DNA of 64,000 nt from Lingula anatina. Lineage: Eukaryota; Brachiopoda; Lingulata; Lingulida; Lingulidae. The position numbers were made by a program, and so were the translations under genes. How positions within the stretch are numbered: position 1 is the stretch's first letter; each line of letters begins with the position of its first letter. The stretch is from positions 103,085 through 167,084 of the forward strand of contig NW_019775547.1 of assembly GCF_001039355.2 (NCBI RefSeq), given 5' to 3'. A model generated the notes under the pieces. It was not told where the DNA came from. It ran no database searches and saw only the letters and a list, made by a program, of their open reading frames with translations. Positions 14,001 through 28,900 of the stretch are shown here, piece by piece.

Positions 14001-16150
14001 CTTAAACCCCCCCCCCCTCCCCCTTTTCTATTCACTCATCTCCCCCTTTTCTTTTCACTCATCTCAAAATGTTATTTTTCTACGGCTTACTCTATCCCAG
14101 CAACCCTAGTCTGGAAGAGATGTGGCTGAATATTTGTTTATTCTGGGCTACCAAGTTCCTGATTTACGTTAGTTTAACCTATTCAGACACAGCTTCTGCT
14201 TGCCAAATCCCATCTGGAAATGCTAGTACCTCTGACAGTTGGGTGTCTCTTTTGGCTGAAGAGTTGATGATTTACTCGTGTTAGTCTCGCTTTAAAAAAG
14301 AACTTTACCAGATAAATTGCCAATTATTTTCTTTTTCTAAGGCCAAAATAATTTATTTTACAATCATGGCATAAATAAACCAATAATTATTTGTTTTCTA
14401 GCCCCAGAGGTAACCATCTTGAACATTTTGTTTAAAAAAAAAGGGAGGGGGAGGCAGAGGGGGGAACACCTACTGAGTAAAACTTAAAAGTTGACAAACC
14501 TGCTATTTTTACTGTACACTACTAATATATTCTAAAGTAACACAACAATACATGTGCTGCATTAACTAATTATTATATTATTTAGCAAATACTTATATCT
14601 AATAAAGTTCTGTTAATGTCAGAATATATATATAATAGATTTAAAAGACACCCTCCTTTGGTTGATATATATCTGTTCTCTGAGGTGTCCAAAAGGACAT
14701 ATTTACCTCTTCTAAAATCTATCATTATGTACTTAAATTACCATGATTTGCACATATACAAAGAAACACCAGTCTAAAAGTGTCAGAAATTGGCTGCTTT
14801 ACCACATGCTGCGGCTGGTCTTCATTTCTGCAATAAAGATGCAGAATCATATTTGTGTACAGATCCAAACCAAGCTGCCATTCCAGCTGCAAAAACATGC
14901 ACCTCATCTCTGCCCTATTTATCATGAAAAGTTTAGTATTATACTATATATCAAAATGTTGTGTACACTTACTTTGGACTTGTTTCTTTATACTTTTTGT
15001 TGGGTCTAACCAATGCTGAAAAAAACAAACAAACAGAAAAATAAAGTCTTTAATAATGAAAACATCAACACAACATCAATATATGGCATTTAAGACAAAA
15101 TTAAAACAGAGTAGCTTAATGAAGATTTTTTTTTCTACTGATTAATTGCCAAATGGGCTACTAGTAATTGTTAATTTAAATGCTAACTGGTACATCTATT
15201 TACAAACTGATGAACAGAATTACCTATTACTGTCCATGGGCAAAAACAAATTAGATGACCCAATACTGCTTAATTTTAACCTTAGAAGAATTCATATAGG
15301 ACCCAAATGGCCCCCTGTTTATGTCATATATTCTTAACAGATGTAACTAGTTATACTGGAAATGAACCGTACCTTAGAGGCCAAGGAAATATTTGATCTT
15401 TAAATTCAAGAATTATTGTGTGGAACTTTTTTCAAAAGAGATGCCTTGTGGTAAACTGTTATATACCATCTTGCTGCAGGCCAAATTGACCCTTAAGTTT
15501 CAGGTCAATTGACGTTTTTTCCCTATTTTCTTGGAGTTGTTTTTCATATATGTACGGTTCCTGTATTTGTTAATGTGCGTACATGTACACCCATGCAAAT
15601 CAAATAAGTCACCCGCATGTAAATGTATAAGAGCATTTTCTGGCATAAAGCAAGCTTGTATGCTAGTGCATGTGGATGCATGCACGCTTGTGCTGTACGC
15701 ATGAGACAGATTTTATGACTCAACAAGTCACAGTGTACAGGGACCCCCATGGTTTTGGAATTTTTGGTACTGGTACTTGCACAGTTCTTACAATGGTTTT
15801 AGTACTTGTACTTGCACAGTATAAATTTTCAAATATGAATGTTCTAAAAAAAAAATATTTTCATACAAATCTGTCCTGACAGATGCCAATGCACATGGGT
15901 CACTGCTTTGAAACAGAAGCAAAGAAAAAAGTGAGTCAGCCACATTCAAAGGTTGGGGCGGTAATATGAGAATGTATTTCCTCAGAAACCACTCAATCTT
16001 CAATCAAACTCTGGAGTTAAATGCCTGAATAATTGGAGCCACTCTCTGATAGTTGCCACATGTATGTGCTTTAACCGCAAGCAACCTCAGGACAAAGTGT
16101 GTGTTTGTGTGTGTGATTGTGTGTATGCATGTGTGTGTGTCAATTTGCAC

Positions 16151-16204
<54 letters not shown>

Positions 16205-17304
16205 CTCTCTCTCTCTCTCCCCTTCCGTCCCTCCCTCTCGTCCTCCCCTGCAAGTGTGTGTGTGTGTGTGTGTATGTGTGTGTCTGTATGTTTGCTTTAT
16301 GTGCATCTGCAAGTAGCAGACAATGGATGTAAGGAAATCATATTCTTTAGAAGTGTGTCCTTCAAATCAATCACACTATAACTGCAAGAAGCAACAGAGG
16401 GGAGTCTACTATCAGTCCATCCTCCAGCAATGGCCATGATAACAAGATGAGCAATATGAATGACCGATGAAGTGACCTTTTGACTTCGTACATTCTCCTG
16501 CTATTTTTTCCACATGCCAGACAACATGCTACTCCAGCAGGTTAAATTATGATCAGAAGTGAAAAAGTCCTGAAAATACCATGTGGGGTCCAGGGGGAGG
16601 GGGAGGGGGGGGAGAGGGGGGGAGGCTGTACTGGCTTACCTATTAGGTAATTCATTGGCAAAAATTTATGATTGTGGATCTCTCCCCCTATCTCTCTCTC
16701 TCTCTCTGCCTTTAACTAAGTAGATCACTTTCCAAATTGGAAAAAAAATATGCATGTGCATGTGAAACTATGAGTGTGTATGTGCACAAACAGATATCAT
16801 TCCTTCCCTTTCTTTCTGTTAATTCATAGAAAGACTATCTAATAAATCTTCCTCTTTTCTCTTAAGAGGTGGGAAAAGGGATCCGAAGTGATGTGTATAC
16901 TACACTCTGATATTCTCACAGAGAGAGAGCTAGCACTGGTGGTTAAAACAGATGGTTACAGAATGTATGTGGTAAACGGAAGTTATTTTGAGTCGATCGT
17001 GTTTCATATTGGTCTGCACCATGTTTTGTTGGGTGTCTGGAATGCTTTGTAACCACAGCAAGGCCAGTAAAAAAAACTAACAACTGGGCAAAGGTTTAAT
17101 GTCAAATTTTGAAGTGTAGAGTTATTAATCTTTATGGTATGAAATTTTGACCCACTTTGTTTTACTGCTTGTCTGTTGCTGTCTTTGTCTGAGGTCTTAT
17201 TTTTTCAATTTTTGCAATATTTTAAGTGTATTTTGCACTGTTCCACTTATCCTCCCTCCCAGTCTCTCTCTCCCTTTTTCTCTCTCCCTTCTCTCTCTCT
17301 GGGC

Positions 17305-17351
<47 letters not shown>

Positions 17352-18288
17352 TCACACACACACACAAATTGTGCAGGTTTTTTGAAAAGACAAATTGCTT
17401 ACGTTTTATACCAACATTACTTAACTAACAATGGACTACTTCTGATTTATCATGGATCAAAACCAACATTTCCATCCCAAAGTTTTAAGTGTTAAAACAC
17501 CAGGTATTTGGAGTCAAAGGTGTTTTTATCAAAACAGGCCCAAGAGTTGTCCTGAAGTTCAGGCCGTCCTTTCAGGAAACTGGCCCTCAATAATTTGACC
17601 TCTGCGGAAGCAACTGTCTGTATTCACTGTTGAAAACCCCATGTGTAACATATGTCACCAGTTATGGTAATTATTAACAAATTTCAGGCAGTTCCGATAT
17701 ATATATATATAGTTTTTCTTTTCTTTTTCTTTTTTTTTTTTTTTGGAAGGGGGAGGGCATGTATAACCTTTGTCTTCTATCTTCTTTTAAAAAATTACAA
17801 ATGCAATATTGTACGAGAAATAAAATTGATCAATTTCCTTCAATTGTAGTGAGTTTCTGCAGTAATACTTACATTTATTCCAGCCGCGTCTGAATATTGC
17901 AGACCGAAGTAGTCTTTTTCTATCAGATCTAAATTGTAGTAAACACGTTCTAAAAGTTCTTGGCCTAAGGCTTTTTTCTGAAAGGACGAAGAGAAACTTC
18001 ATTATTGCATATGTTTAAAATGTTAATACTTTTTTGTGATACACTGATGACAAAAAAAAAAATTAAATTAAATTAAAAAAAACATGCTGGCTATCTACAA
18101 TTAAAATAAAATTTATACAATCATTGAACCTAAACATAACAATTATTCTTGCAATATTTCTTTTTTTCCGTGGTCTTCATTTTGTATGGTACCATTTATA
18201 GGTCAAGGAGATCAAAAGAGTGACAGCTTGTTTAAACCTGTTTTAGGATGAGCATGATAGCATGAACATTTTTGTAACCCAACAAGTA

Positions 18289-18319
<31 letters not shown>

Positions 18320-18467
18320 CAATAGAAAGCTCCTAAATTTCCAAAACTTTGCAATTCAAACAATAATTTTAGCATGCTATATAGAAAGATAGGGTGATTT
18401 CAACACCATAAATAATTCTACTTAAAGGACAAGCGAATGCCTGAGATACAATCTGGGGTAGTGCTGG

Positions 18468-18524
<57 letters not shown>

Positions 18525-19067
18525 CCCTTTTTTTTTTTTTTTTTTTTTGCTCTTAGCCAAATTACTACTTTTCATTACTTTCTTCTCCAAATGGTTTAAA
18601 TTTGACTAAAACAAGTCAAATCAACCATTTTTTTTGTTCAGCCAACTTAGGTCAATTCTAGCATATGGCTAAATTGGAGGGTGTTAGCGCTGCCCCAGCT
18701 AATACCGATAAGGAAAAATGGATGTTTGAGATACTAATCACTGGGTTTGCATGTATGACATCCACCCCGAAGCAAACCAACCAACAACTGAGTTAACCAC
18801 CAAAAATGACACAGACAGTTGTAAAAGAACCATTTTAACACTCAATGCCAATTTGATATTCAATTTTCTAGCCATTCATCTATCATTAAGATGGAGAGAG
18901 GTAAAGGAAAGGCTGGGGGCAGGACAGTCTGCAGGACCATTAATGGTGAGAATACAGCCATTAAATGTACCATAAATGACACGGACCACAACAAATCACT
19001 CTGAATGGGGAGAGATGCATGAATATCTGTTTTAATATCTTGTGGGGCTAGCTATCTGCCCTCTCTT

Positions 19068-19101
<34 letters not shown>

Positions 19102-22100
19102 TGTGTGTGTTAGCTTAAAGACATGGCATCATACTAGAATTTTCTTGAAGATAAATTTGAATTTTTTATGGATTACCATACAGTCATTGCCATTGGGTCA
19201 TTGTAATTACTATCAAGTAACATTTAGAATTATATTACAGTAATTACATTTCACAGTTCAAGATTATACAAATTTATAAAATTTGGTGTTGTTGTTTAAG
19301 GCAGTATCTTCATCGTAGAGAAAAAAAGGGCCACAGTAAAGATATGTTACGATACCACTTCAAAGAGAACCCTGCCCTTACATAGTGAGGAAGGAAACAT
19401 GCCCTTTATTTTAGGTCATCTCGGTCCACTATTTCCTATACAGGGTCATTGAGGAAGTGGTCAGACTTTTTATTTCCTGAGGTGATTGAAAAATATACAC
19501 ACAACAGTGTGATGGATACATGTATTTGTGGGCAATAAGTGAACATTATTTATCATGTTTGTAACATGTTTGTGTCACACTACAATGGATGTTGCAAAGG
19601 AGAAGCCACATTTACACTGAAGATACGACTACATTTCTCTACAGGTTGTCAGATAGAGCTAGGTTGTCCTGCATGTTGTCATATCAATTAACCAACGCTA
19701 CCCTCTATCACCGTGGCAGATATTACAGGCACATTTTCCACCAGCCACAATTAGAAGACTGACTATATTTAACCGAAGACATTATCTGAGAATATCTAGC
19801 GAAAAATTAATTTGTAGACCTGTTAGAAGGTAGACGAATGCCATGAACACACATATGGACATAAGTAGACATGTGCACTATAGAGAATACAGGTTGAACA
19901 TTCCCTGATATCTAGCTTCAATTAAATGAATAGCTGAGACAGGAGCCCACCTATCTCTCGTGTAAACATGTTTCAAGACTGTTACAGTTTAATTGCACCA
20001 AATCACCAGTACATTTCAAATGTACTGTATTTATATAAACAGATCAATTTAATAAAAACCACGTCAATTTCATGTGTCAATTTCACAAGGTATCATACAC
20101 TGTAAAGATGGCTACTAGTAATTAGGTCAGACTCAACCAACGAGGAAATTATCGAACATTTGACAACCACCTGCCGCATAATTTATGCCAAATTAATACC
20201 TCGTGCTTCGACAAGCACACAGATTTATTGAGAGCGAGATCAATATAGGTGCAACTTTTCATGCATGTGATTATTACCAGTTTCAATTTGAAAGAGGGTA
20301 AGTCAATACAGTCCTGGCTTTCGAACTTGATTACAGTGTTTCAGTTCGAGAGTTGGTGAGTCAGCCTATTTTTCACATGCGTAGAACTAAATGATGTGCA
20401 ACACCAAATTAATAACTTATATTTTCTTGTCTACAATTGCTGTTCTTTCAAAATGCCATTTCCATCACTGTCATTAGCTGTCAAACAGACATTAATTTTT
20501 AATCATACCAATACAACTTAATACTCTATTGCTGAACTTTCAAAAACTTTCTTCCACGAAAAATAAACTAAAATTCAAACAAAATACAAAGGTGATACTT
20601 TTCAAAAAATACCCACCAATGGGCTCACTTCCAACACTTAAACAAGGCTTTTCATTTTACGCCTTATTTGCCATTTTGCCAATTAAAAGCCCTAGAGGTC
20701 CGGCCACCTGAAGCTTGAAATGCCTGCCAAAAACACTTGAACAAAGGTGTTTATTTAGACGCACTGTACAAGTTTTGAAGCTAAAACCAGTGACTCACTC
20801 TTTTCGGGTACACATTTCAATTAATGTTGATAAACATTTCTGAAAGGTTTCTTTTTCGGGTTTGGGATGGGCAATTAAGTCCCTAAATGCCCTATAAGGG
20901 TGGCCAAATTTGTGATGGTCAGTGTCAATGACCAGTGGTCAGGGGAATGTCTCTTTACTGTAAACTGGAATGTTAATGATGGGTCAAGATGTGGTATGAC
21001 TAACCCCCCTATCCCCCCCCCCCCGCCCCATCAAGAAATATAGTTGTATATTGTAATACCATCAAAATCAAGTGTTAAAGCCACATGTGATGATGTAGTA
21101 TCAATAAATGTGGGCAAAATTACAATTTCCCCACATACAAGTCAACACAAGTTCTTACAAGTGGTATAATTATATCTTCAAAAAATATCTGATAGTACCT
21201 TAAATCAGTAATCTTATAAGCAATTCTAAGCATATTTCCAATGAGCAGCTTTGAGCCAAACAAACTCAAAACAGTTCCAGTCTTGATTACTAAACGTGTT
21301 TCCCTTTGATCATCAATAAAATCTGTTGATTGAAAACCCCTCAGGGGCCCCATCACTCATTCACCTGTCTGTTACAACACATGGGCACTGGAAGCTCTGC
21401 TGGGGGTCTGCTGACATCAAAAGAGGCACTTCCAGGTGATCAGAGATAGCAATCATTGCTGGTCAGGAACAGCTGTGTGGGGATCAGGATATTAAACATG
21501 GACGCCCACTGAGATAGCAATTTCATGGAAATATTATGAATCCCTATCCCAGATCACTTTTGAAGCTTTGATTTGGAATTTGAAATATTCACCAATGGGT
21601 TATCAAAGGGAATGGTGTGTGTGTGTGCGCGCGTGTTGAGGGGGGGGGGGGGGGGGGGGGGGTCAAGGGCACTTTCATAGTCCCAGTAATTTAATTAGCC
21701 CTAACAATTTTTTCACTCAGCCAAATCACCACTTTTTTGTCAATTTGTTATTCAAGTGGTTGAAAGTTAAGTCAGTTTTAGCATTTGGCTAAAATGTTGA
21801 GTGTTCGCACTACCCCAGCCTGCTATATAATATGATGCAATATATGGTAAAAGTAAGACAATTAATCTTCAAATTATATGGCATGCGGTTTACTTTGGCA
21901 TGATGTTATCACATTGTTACATAACAAGGTGCAATGGTACTCTCTGTATATCAATTAACAGTTGTATATTGTGTAACTTCTGATGTAATGTTGACACATA
22001 TGTAAAATATGTCACACCTGTTGCCGTGTCTTAATCTTGTTATCAATCTACATCAGTGTCTAGACTGCATATAATAAATTATGCAAATCTGACAGAATAT

Positions 22101-24023
22101 ATCAATTTCATAAATTCACAACCACAAGTAACTACTAGTATGGTGTTCTTCCTTTGGGACTACATTTAATAAGCTGATTCAGTCGTAAGTGTTAATTGTG
22201 TCACATATTGAAGTGATGCTTTAAAGGTCAATTGGACATCTTTTTTTGATATTCCAGTAAGAAATCAAATTAGGAATTATTTCAAAAACATATATATACA
22301 AAGACGAGGTTTAATTTGTCAGGTGAAAAAAGCGAGGAGACTTTTTTTCCTGAGTAGTTGTAATCAAATATCCCTTTTTAATTTAACACTTGAAATTCAA
22401 GTCCTATTTTGATTCATCTCTAATGCAACACTACTTAACTTAATCAACATAACAGTTAAAAAGTCCTCAAACTTAACCATGTCCAGGACTCTAATTTAAG
22501 GTCACGGTAAAAAAAAATGCTAGGTAAAAGTATCTTTGATAACATCAGTTGGGATTCTGTAACAACACTTCATTTCTTTAAAATACTCTAGGTTTAAGTT
22601 AGTCAGGTAAGACATTTAAGATAAAACCAGGGGGGGATTTTGTGACAATTCACCTGTTTAAATATCAGGTCTCTAGCTAGCCATAACAATCACATCTTAA
22701 GGTCAACCAAATTGTTTTCAAAACCAAACAATTAATTTAACCCTAAGAGGTTGCCTTACTCATAATAATAGTGAATCATGCTGAAAACTTCACTGAACTT
22801 CGGGGCCCATTTGACAAATTAACCAAAGCCTGAAAGGTGGTCGCAACTTTTAGTCACCAATTTGAGTCTGCTTGGGATTCAACATAAGTCTGTAGTAGGT
22901 GGTTGCCAGATTTATGATATGGAGTAACACTCAGATCAATTAGCTTACTTTTTAAGCAGAACTCTGTGGATTTATCTTGAACTGACTTATTAACTGTCCA
23001 AAATATAGTTGTAAAAGCAAAGACTAATTTTTGTACTAAACATATTTTATAAAAGCCAACCCAACCCCTGTATCAACTGGCCTGGTGTCATCGTAAGCGA
23101 TAAGGTTTTCCCTAGAGAGTCTTTTAGCCATCATTTACTAGTAGATGCACCATTAGTTGCAAAAGATGGCCTATAATTCAAAAGACTACTAGATGAATTA
23201 CAAACAAAAAATTGGGTTATATGGTTGGGCTTGTTTGGGTTGGACTCCCAGTACATCAGTGACCAAATTACACATTCACATTTTGGACTCTCTGTAGCCA
23301 AGTCCTTGGAAAATCTCTGTCAATTAGAAGAAAATAATATTAGGAAATCCCCCCCCCCCCCCCAATCTCTCTCACCCTGAGAATCAGTGTTCTGGTCAGA
23401 ACTCCCCTTCCCCTACCCATAAGGCTTCGTTCACATGGAAAGTCTATTTTCTAAAAATCTATTTTCTATTTGCAGTATCTTATGATCGCGGTCTGTACCC
23501 TGAATATCCAGCGGCGTAATTACTGGCAGCACGAGCCAGTTACTTATAGTAACTAATAGTAACTGGCTTACGCTTTCAGTAATTACGCCTCGTTATATTC
23601 AGGGCACAGACTGTGATCACAAGATATACCGCGAATAGAAAATAGATTTTTAGAAAATAGACTTTCAATGTGAACGAAGCCTAATACTTGTATGATGACA
23701 ACTTGAACAGATGTGAGTTCCCAATGGAATGTGGGATTCAGGGTGTTTGGAAAGTCAGAATGCTTTTTCCCCCTACAAACAAAGGCTGCACAAATCACAT
23801 CTAGCAATCAAATATGAATAGGAAGTTGTTGAGTGTAACTGAATACCAATGGGAATTTCAATGGGTAATATGCTGGGAATAATCAGGCTACATTGGCTTT
23901 GGAGCTGATAAACCAGTCCTCTTTTTCAGCTTGAACTAGATGATGTTGAATATAATCTGAAGTAGAATCCTGACTGCCATTTCACCTCTGAGTCTTCCTC
24001 TGACAATTCCTCTTCAACCCCAT

Positions 24024-24074
<51 letters not shown>

Positions 24075-25895
24075 CCCATAAGAAGAACACAAGATTACGT
24101 GTGGTTTATCTAAATTAAGTCAAGCCGAAATGCTGAGGAAAAAAACACCAAGAAGTTGGGAATCTTGCATTAATGCGTAATTTGCATGTATGGAGCTGCA
24201 CCATGTCTGGGTCAACTGTTTTACGCTGAGACATAATACAGCAGGTCTGGAATCAGCACTGAGACATAATACAGCAGGTCTGGAATCAGCACTGAGACAT
24301 AATACAGCAGGTCTGGAATCAGCACTGACACATTGTCCGGAACCACGCAATTTTAGATATAAACGTAATTTAGACTTGAGCTCGAAATGCGGACACCGTT
24401 GGATATTTTAGTTAGGATAACGCTTTAGTATATAGCCTTCCAGATTCGCGGTCGAAATCTTTACGTCTAGACGCTACAGAGGAAATCCACACTGACAAAA
24501 ATGACCAGTTTCAATCGTTTAATGTGAACTCGTTGCCTGCTCAGGTACATTCTGATTCTCTATTCAATATTACACACTTTTAGTACATACTCCAGCCAAT
24601 GGCTTCATGCACTTCTTATCACTGGCTTCTTAATGCGACAGGTACACAAGCCTTACTCAGCCTCTTCAAAATTGACACAATGTATTATGGAGATTAATAA
24701 AAGTTATGACTTGAAATTATAGACATCGTCCTTGAATTATTAAATGTCGGAGGGGTTTCANTCTGGAATCAGACTTGTTAAAAACTGTGAATGCTACTAG
24801 TATACATCAGTCAGGGACTTTCGAATGGGAAAGGATTCAGATTCTTTATTGCTAAACACCTTCACATAAAAGGTACAATCAATGACAGCACAACTAGCTA
24901 TAACAGACCACAAGTAAATAGATAAATATATAAATGATTACAAATGGAGATGCGCATAGTGTTCCATTGGGGTGGGAGGCTATCACAGTCAAAATATGCC
25001 AGCTATGTGTGTTACTGGTCAGTGTCACCTGAAAGGAGTGCTTAATGACTGGCCAGACAATATCCTAACTGACCACTGGCTACTTTATGCTGACCTTACA
25101 CTCAGGAGAGTACATTTTTCCGGACTGAGAAAGCAACCATGTTACCTTCCTAGTAAACTTAATAGCCGAGCAGATATTCATTCATATTGACCACTGCCGA
25201 TTTAGTACTGACCTTTTTATGCTGAAGGATGCAGTCTGAGTCATGACAAGGTGTGTGTTTGTGTTGAAGAGGGAGGACAGAGACAACGGTATGAAAAGAC
25301 ATTATGATCATCAACTATATCAATATGCAGTACTGTTAAACCCATTCAAATTGAACCTCCAGGTTTAGCAAGAAAACCACTACCAATATTTCATAACAGA
25401 CCATTTGCTCACATAAACTGGTGTGGTAATTCTTCTAAAGAAATGAAAACCTTTGTCATTAATGATCCTATGACGGTTTATACAATTATTCACAGTACAA
25501 GCACTGTTCCTGTTAACTAAAAGACAGGTCACCAAGTGCAATAGTACTTGTCAATACAGATAACAAATGGACAAACAAAACCGTGTGTGATTCTGAAATG
25601 TGACTATCCTACAAGTCACAGTTATCTCAGATCCCCATGACCTCTGGGACATGACCTGTGACCTCTACACCTGACCTCTGACCTTTCTGTCTGCCAAAGT
25701 ACTAGGGACCTGTGTTTGGCTTGGTAAACTTACAAAGTTAGTAGATGGGTTGCATGCTACAAATGCATCTTCACAACTATCACCAGTTAACAACAATATT
25801 ATGCTGTCTTGTCATGACATGTCTGTTGAAATACTCAAAACAACTTGATATAATCTCTCTTTTTTTCTCTCTCACACTTTCACACAGATTCTCTG

Positions 25896-25939
<44 letters not shown>

Positions 25940-28900
25940 GCACACACACACACCCTCTCTCTCTTTCTCTCTCTCTCTCAACTGACATGTTCAGATAAAA
26001 GTATCAATGAAAGACAGAATGTAAAGCACTGAGCCATTATAATAAAGGCAATACACTGGCTATTAAAAGAAAGATCTATAAAACGGGACATCATGAAAAA
26101 GGATTTTAAGGATATGCACAGCCATAAAAATCACAACAAATCACAAGATTATTTTCCCTCAATTTACACACGCCCAACTTGAGCATCTGAACAAATACAA
26201 AACCACTCACTTTTCTCTCAAGAGGCTATTTGGAGGTCAAGAATCTATATGCTGTGAAAGCAGCACCTAGACATATAGGCCAAAAGCATCACTTCAATCT
26301 GACCTCCACACCCCAAATTTCAATGCCGAGAAGTGGAAATCAGGGAAAAAATTGCTGGCAAAGACAGAGTCATGTATCATAGTAAAAACAAAAGGTGAAC
26401 TTAACATTGCCATATTGATTTTTTTTCTGTTTTCGTTCAATGTTGTACAGTGTATTTCACCTAGTGGTGGTCGACTTATAAATTACATTCAGTGTCTAAT
26501 CGGGAATTAAGCAGCAAGCTTTTTAGTGGGCCCCGTATTTGATCTAAGGATCTGTTAGTCCACTGTTCTTAATCCTGTCTATATATAGTAAAATGGTACA
26601 TCTTGAAACTATGTTATACAGAATTGGAGAAAAAGTTGACTAAAAAGCAGATAGGCAGTGCTGCATGCATAGACATGGGGTCACTCTATCATATTTTACC
26701 TTCTTTTTACCCCCCCCCCCCCCCGATAAAATACAATCAACTTATTACAACACACCCAAATCATAAGATACAGAAAATATTAAGTAACAACCACTGTCAA
26801 GCTCTCTGAAAATAAGCTGATATGGGATAGAAGTAGGCGGAAGATAAATGTAAAGGTGCTTAGATGTTACAGATGTTACGGAAAGGAAGAGATACCATGG
26901 GACGGACCATTACTCCTGCTCAGCAACCCCTAAATGTCAGGACGAGTTAATTCTGCATGCTGGAAACAACTACATATGCTCGGATTTAATCTACAAGCAG
27001 ATCATGTGCAATACATGATACCGCAATGACTCCAGAATATCAAATGCCTCACATATTCATAAATTTATTATTGAATTAATAATTATCAATAAATATAATT
27101 AATCATTTTTCTGAAATGATCTTGCTCTTTTAAGATACTCACAAAAAAAAAGCTTTCTGTTAATGGTTCCGAAAACCAAGAATCTCTTTAGAGCCTTTAG
27201 AGATTAATAATTTTGCATGGAATTCTCGAGTAAATACCATACTAGTACTGTGCATGTACCTGTAAGTGTCATTTTAGAAGAAAACTGAAATCAAGGACAC
27301 GTTGTCATTGTGGAAAATCAAGTTTACTTCACAAGGAAGTTACATCAGATCTGTTTGTTTGGTGGTTTTGGATTCCACTCGCTATTGCGATCGGAGTGTG
27401 TGCCTCGTGTTTTTACAAGCAGAACAATGTATCTTTATGTTCAACTTCCATTATCACCAGACCCAACTATCACAAAATCATGTCCTGGAATTCAAACTTC
27501 AGTTAAAAGCAAAGGGGCACTTTCATAAAGCAATTTTCTGATTCTTGTGTTTACATACGTATTTATAATGGGCCCCCATTTGATTTCATTTTAGACCCAC
27601 CCACCCCTCTCAACCCCCTCTCTTTTACCTCTCTCTCTCTCTGCATGTGAGAGTGTGTGCGTGCGTGCACGTGCACACACACACATACATATTACCCTAA
27701 CAATCTGACAAGGACATTTTCAAGGATTTTGAAATACAGAGTCCAAATTCATTTTCTCACTAACGCAGGATGTCTAGGCTCCATTTGTTCCAATAACAAA
27801 AAGTTGAAAAAAAAATAGCCATCTTAAACTGAAATAGTGAGACCAGAAGACAGCTGTTCGACTGCCTGGCTAATGCTCTGATTCTGACAGCTAATGCAGT
27901 GTCCCTTAGCTATATATATAAATAATGACATTCATAATATATGTGAACAGGTGAGATAAGATCTCCAAACCACAACAATCCGGCCATTGACCACAGAAAC
28001 TGACCATTACAGAAAGACTGGGGTGTCACAGATGGTCAGATAAGACGTGTAAATAACAATACACTGGCAGAATTTTACTACTAGTAGCTTTGTTTTGGTG
28101 TGGCCAGGTCCATAGCTAGGTGAGGTTTTGGGGGGGGGGGGGGAGTTGACCAGGTAAAGGTCCCCTCCAGGTAAAATTTTATCTGAGTACTCAGTACAGG
28201 AAGGTTTCATGGTAGAAGGTCCACTTTTTCAGAAAAAAAAAAAAAAAACTTTTGAAATTGCTGGCTACAGGCCTGGGGGTTTTATGCCAAACTCCATAGC
28301 ATACTAGTAACTCTTTTTTAGTTTTGTGTATTTGAAGGGGGGGGGGGTTGAGAGGAGATAAAACTGTTATTTGAACAGATGTGTGACAATGACTGTGTTG
28401 AAGGTGCAACCATTCCCAACACTGACAAACTCAGTTAATATTAAAGGTGCATCATATATGGTAATTACTTCATCAGGAGTAAAGGCCAAACTGGTTCATG
28501 GTTCATGTCCATGTTGTAATCAATGATAATTCTCACACCTGTGTATAGACTTGCATATATGCATGCATACAATAACTATTTGGCACCCTGAATTACGTTT
28601 TCTGTTTCCTATAAATGGTAAAAGTCACAATCCATTTCCATGGATATGGTGAGCGATGACTAAAACTCTAAGGAGATTTATCACACCCTAGTTACTAACA
28701 CAGTTACGAATCCTTAATTTTATTTCCTAAATTCCCCCCTCCACCCCCCCCCTCCCCCTTCACNCTACTACAAGCTTTAAGGGGTAATTAACTTTCGTGT
28801 CCGCCCAGCTGACAGCTATTTAGCGTGAACCCCCAGGGAGTTAGGTCGATCCAATGTAGGTCGATCTAATCTATGAGAATGGGGTGTATGACTCTGCTTT

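Noticed and set aside
18369-18590. Poly-lysine open frame
   Set aside because: Produced by the poly(A) of a SINE-like element.
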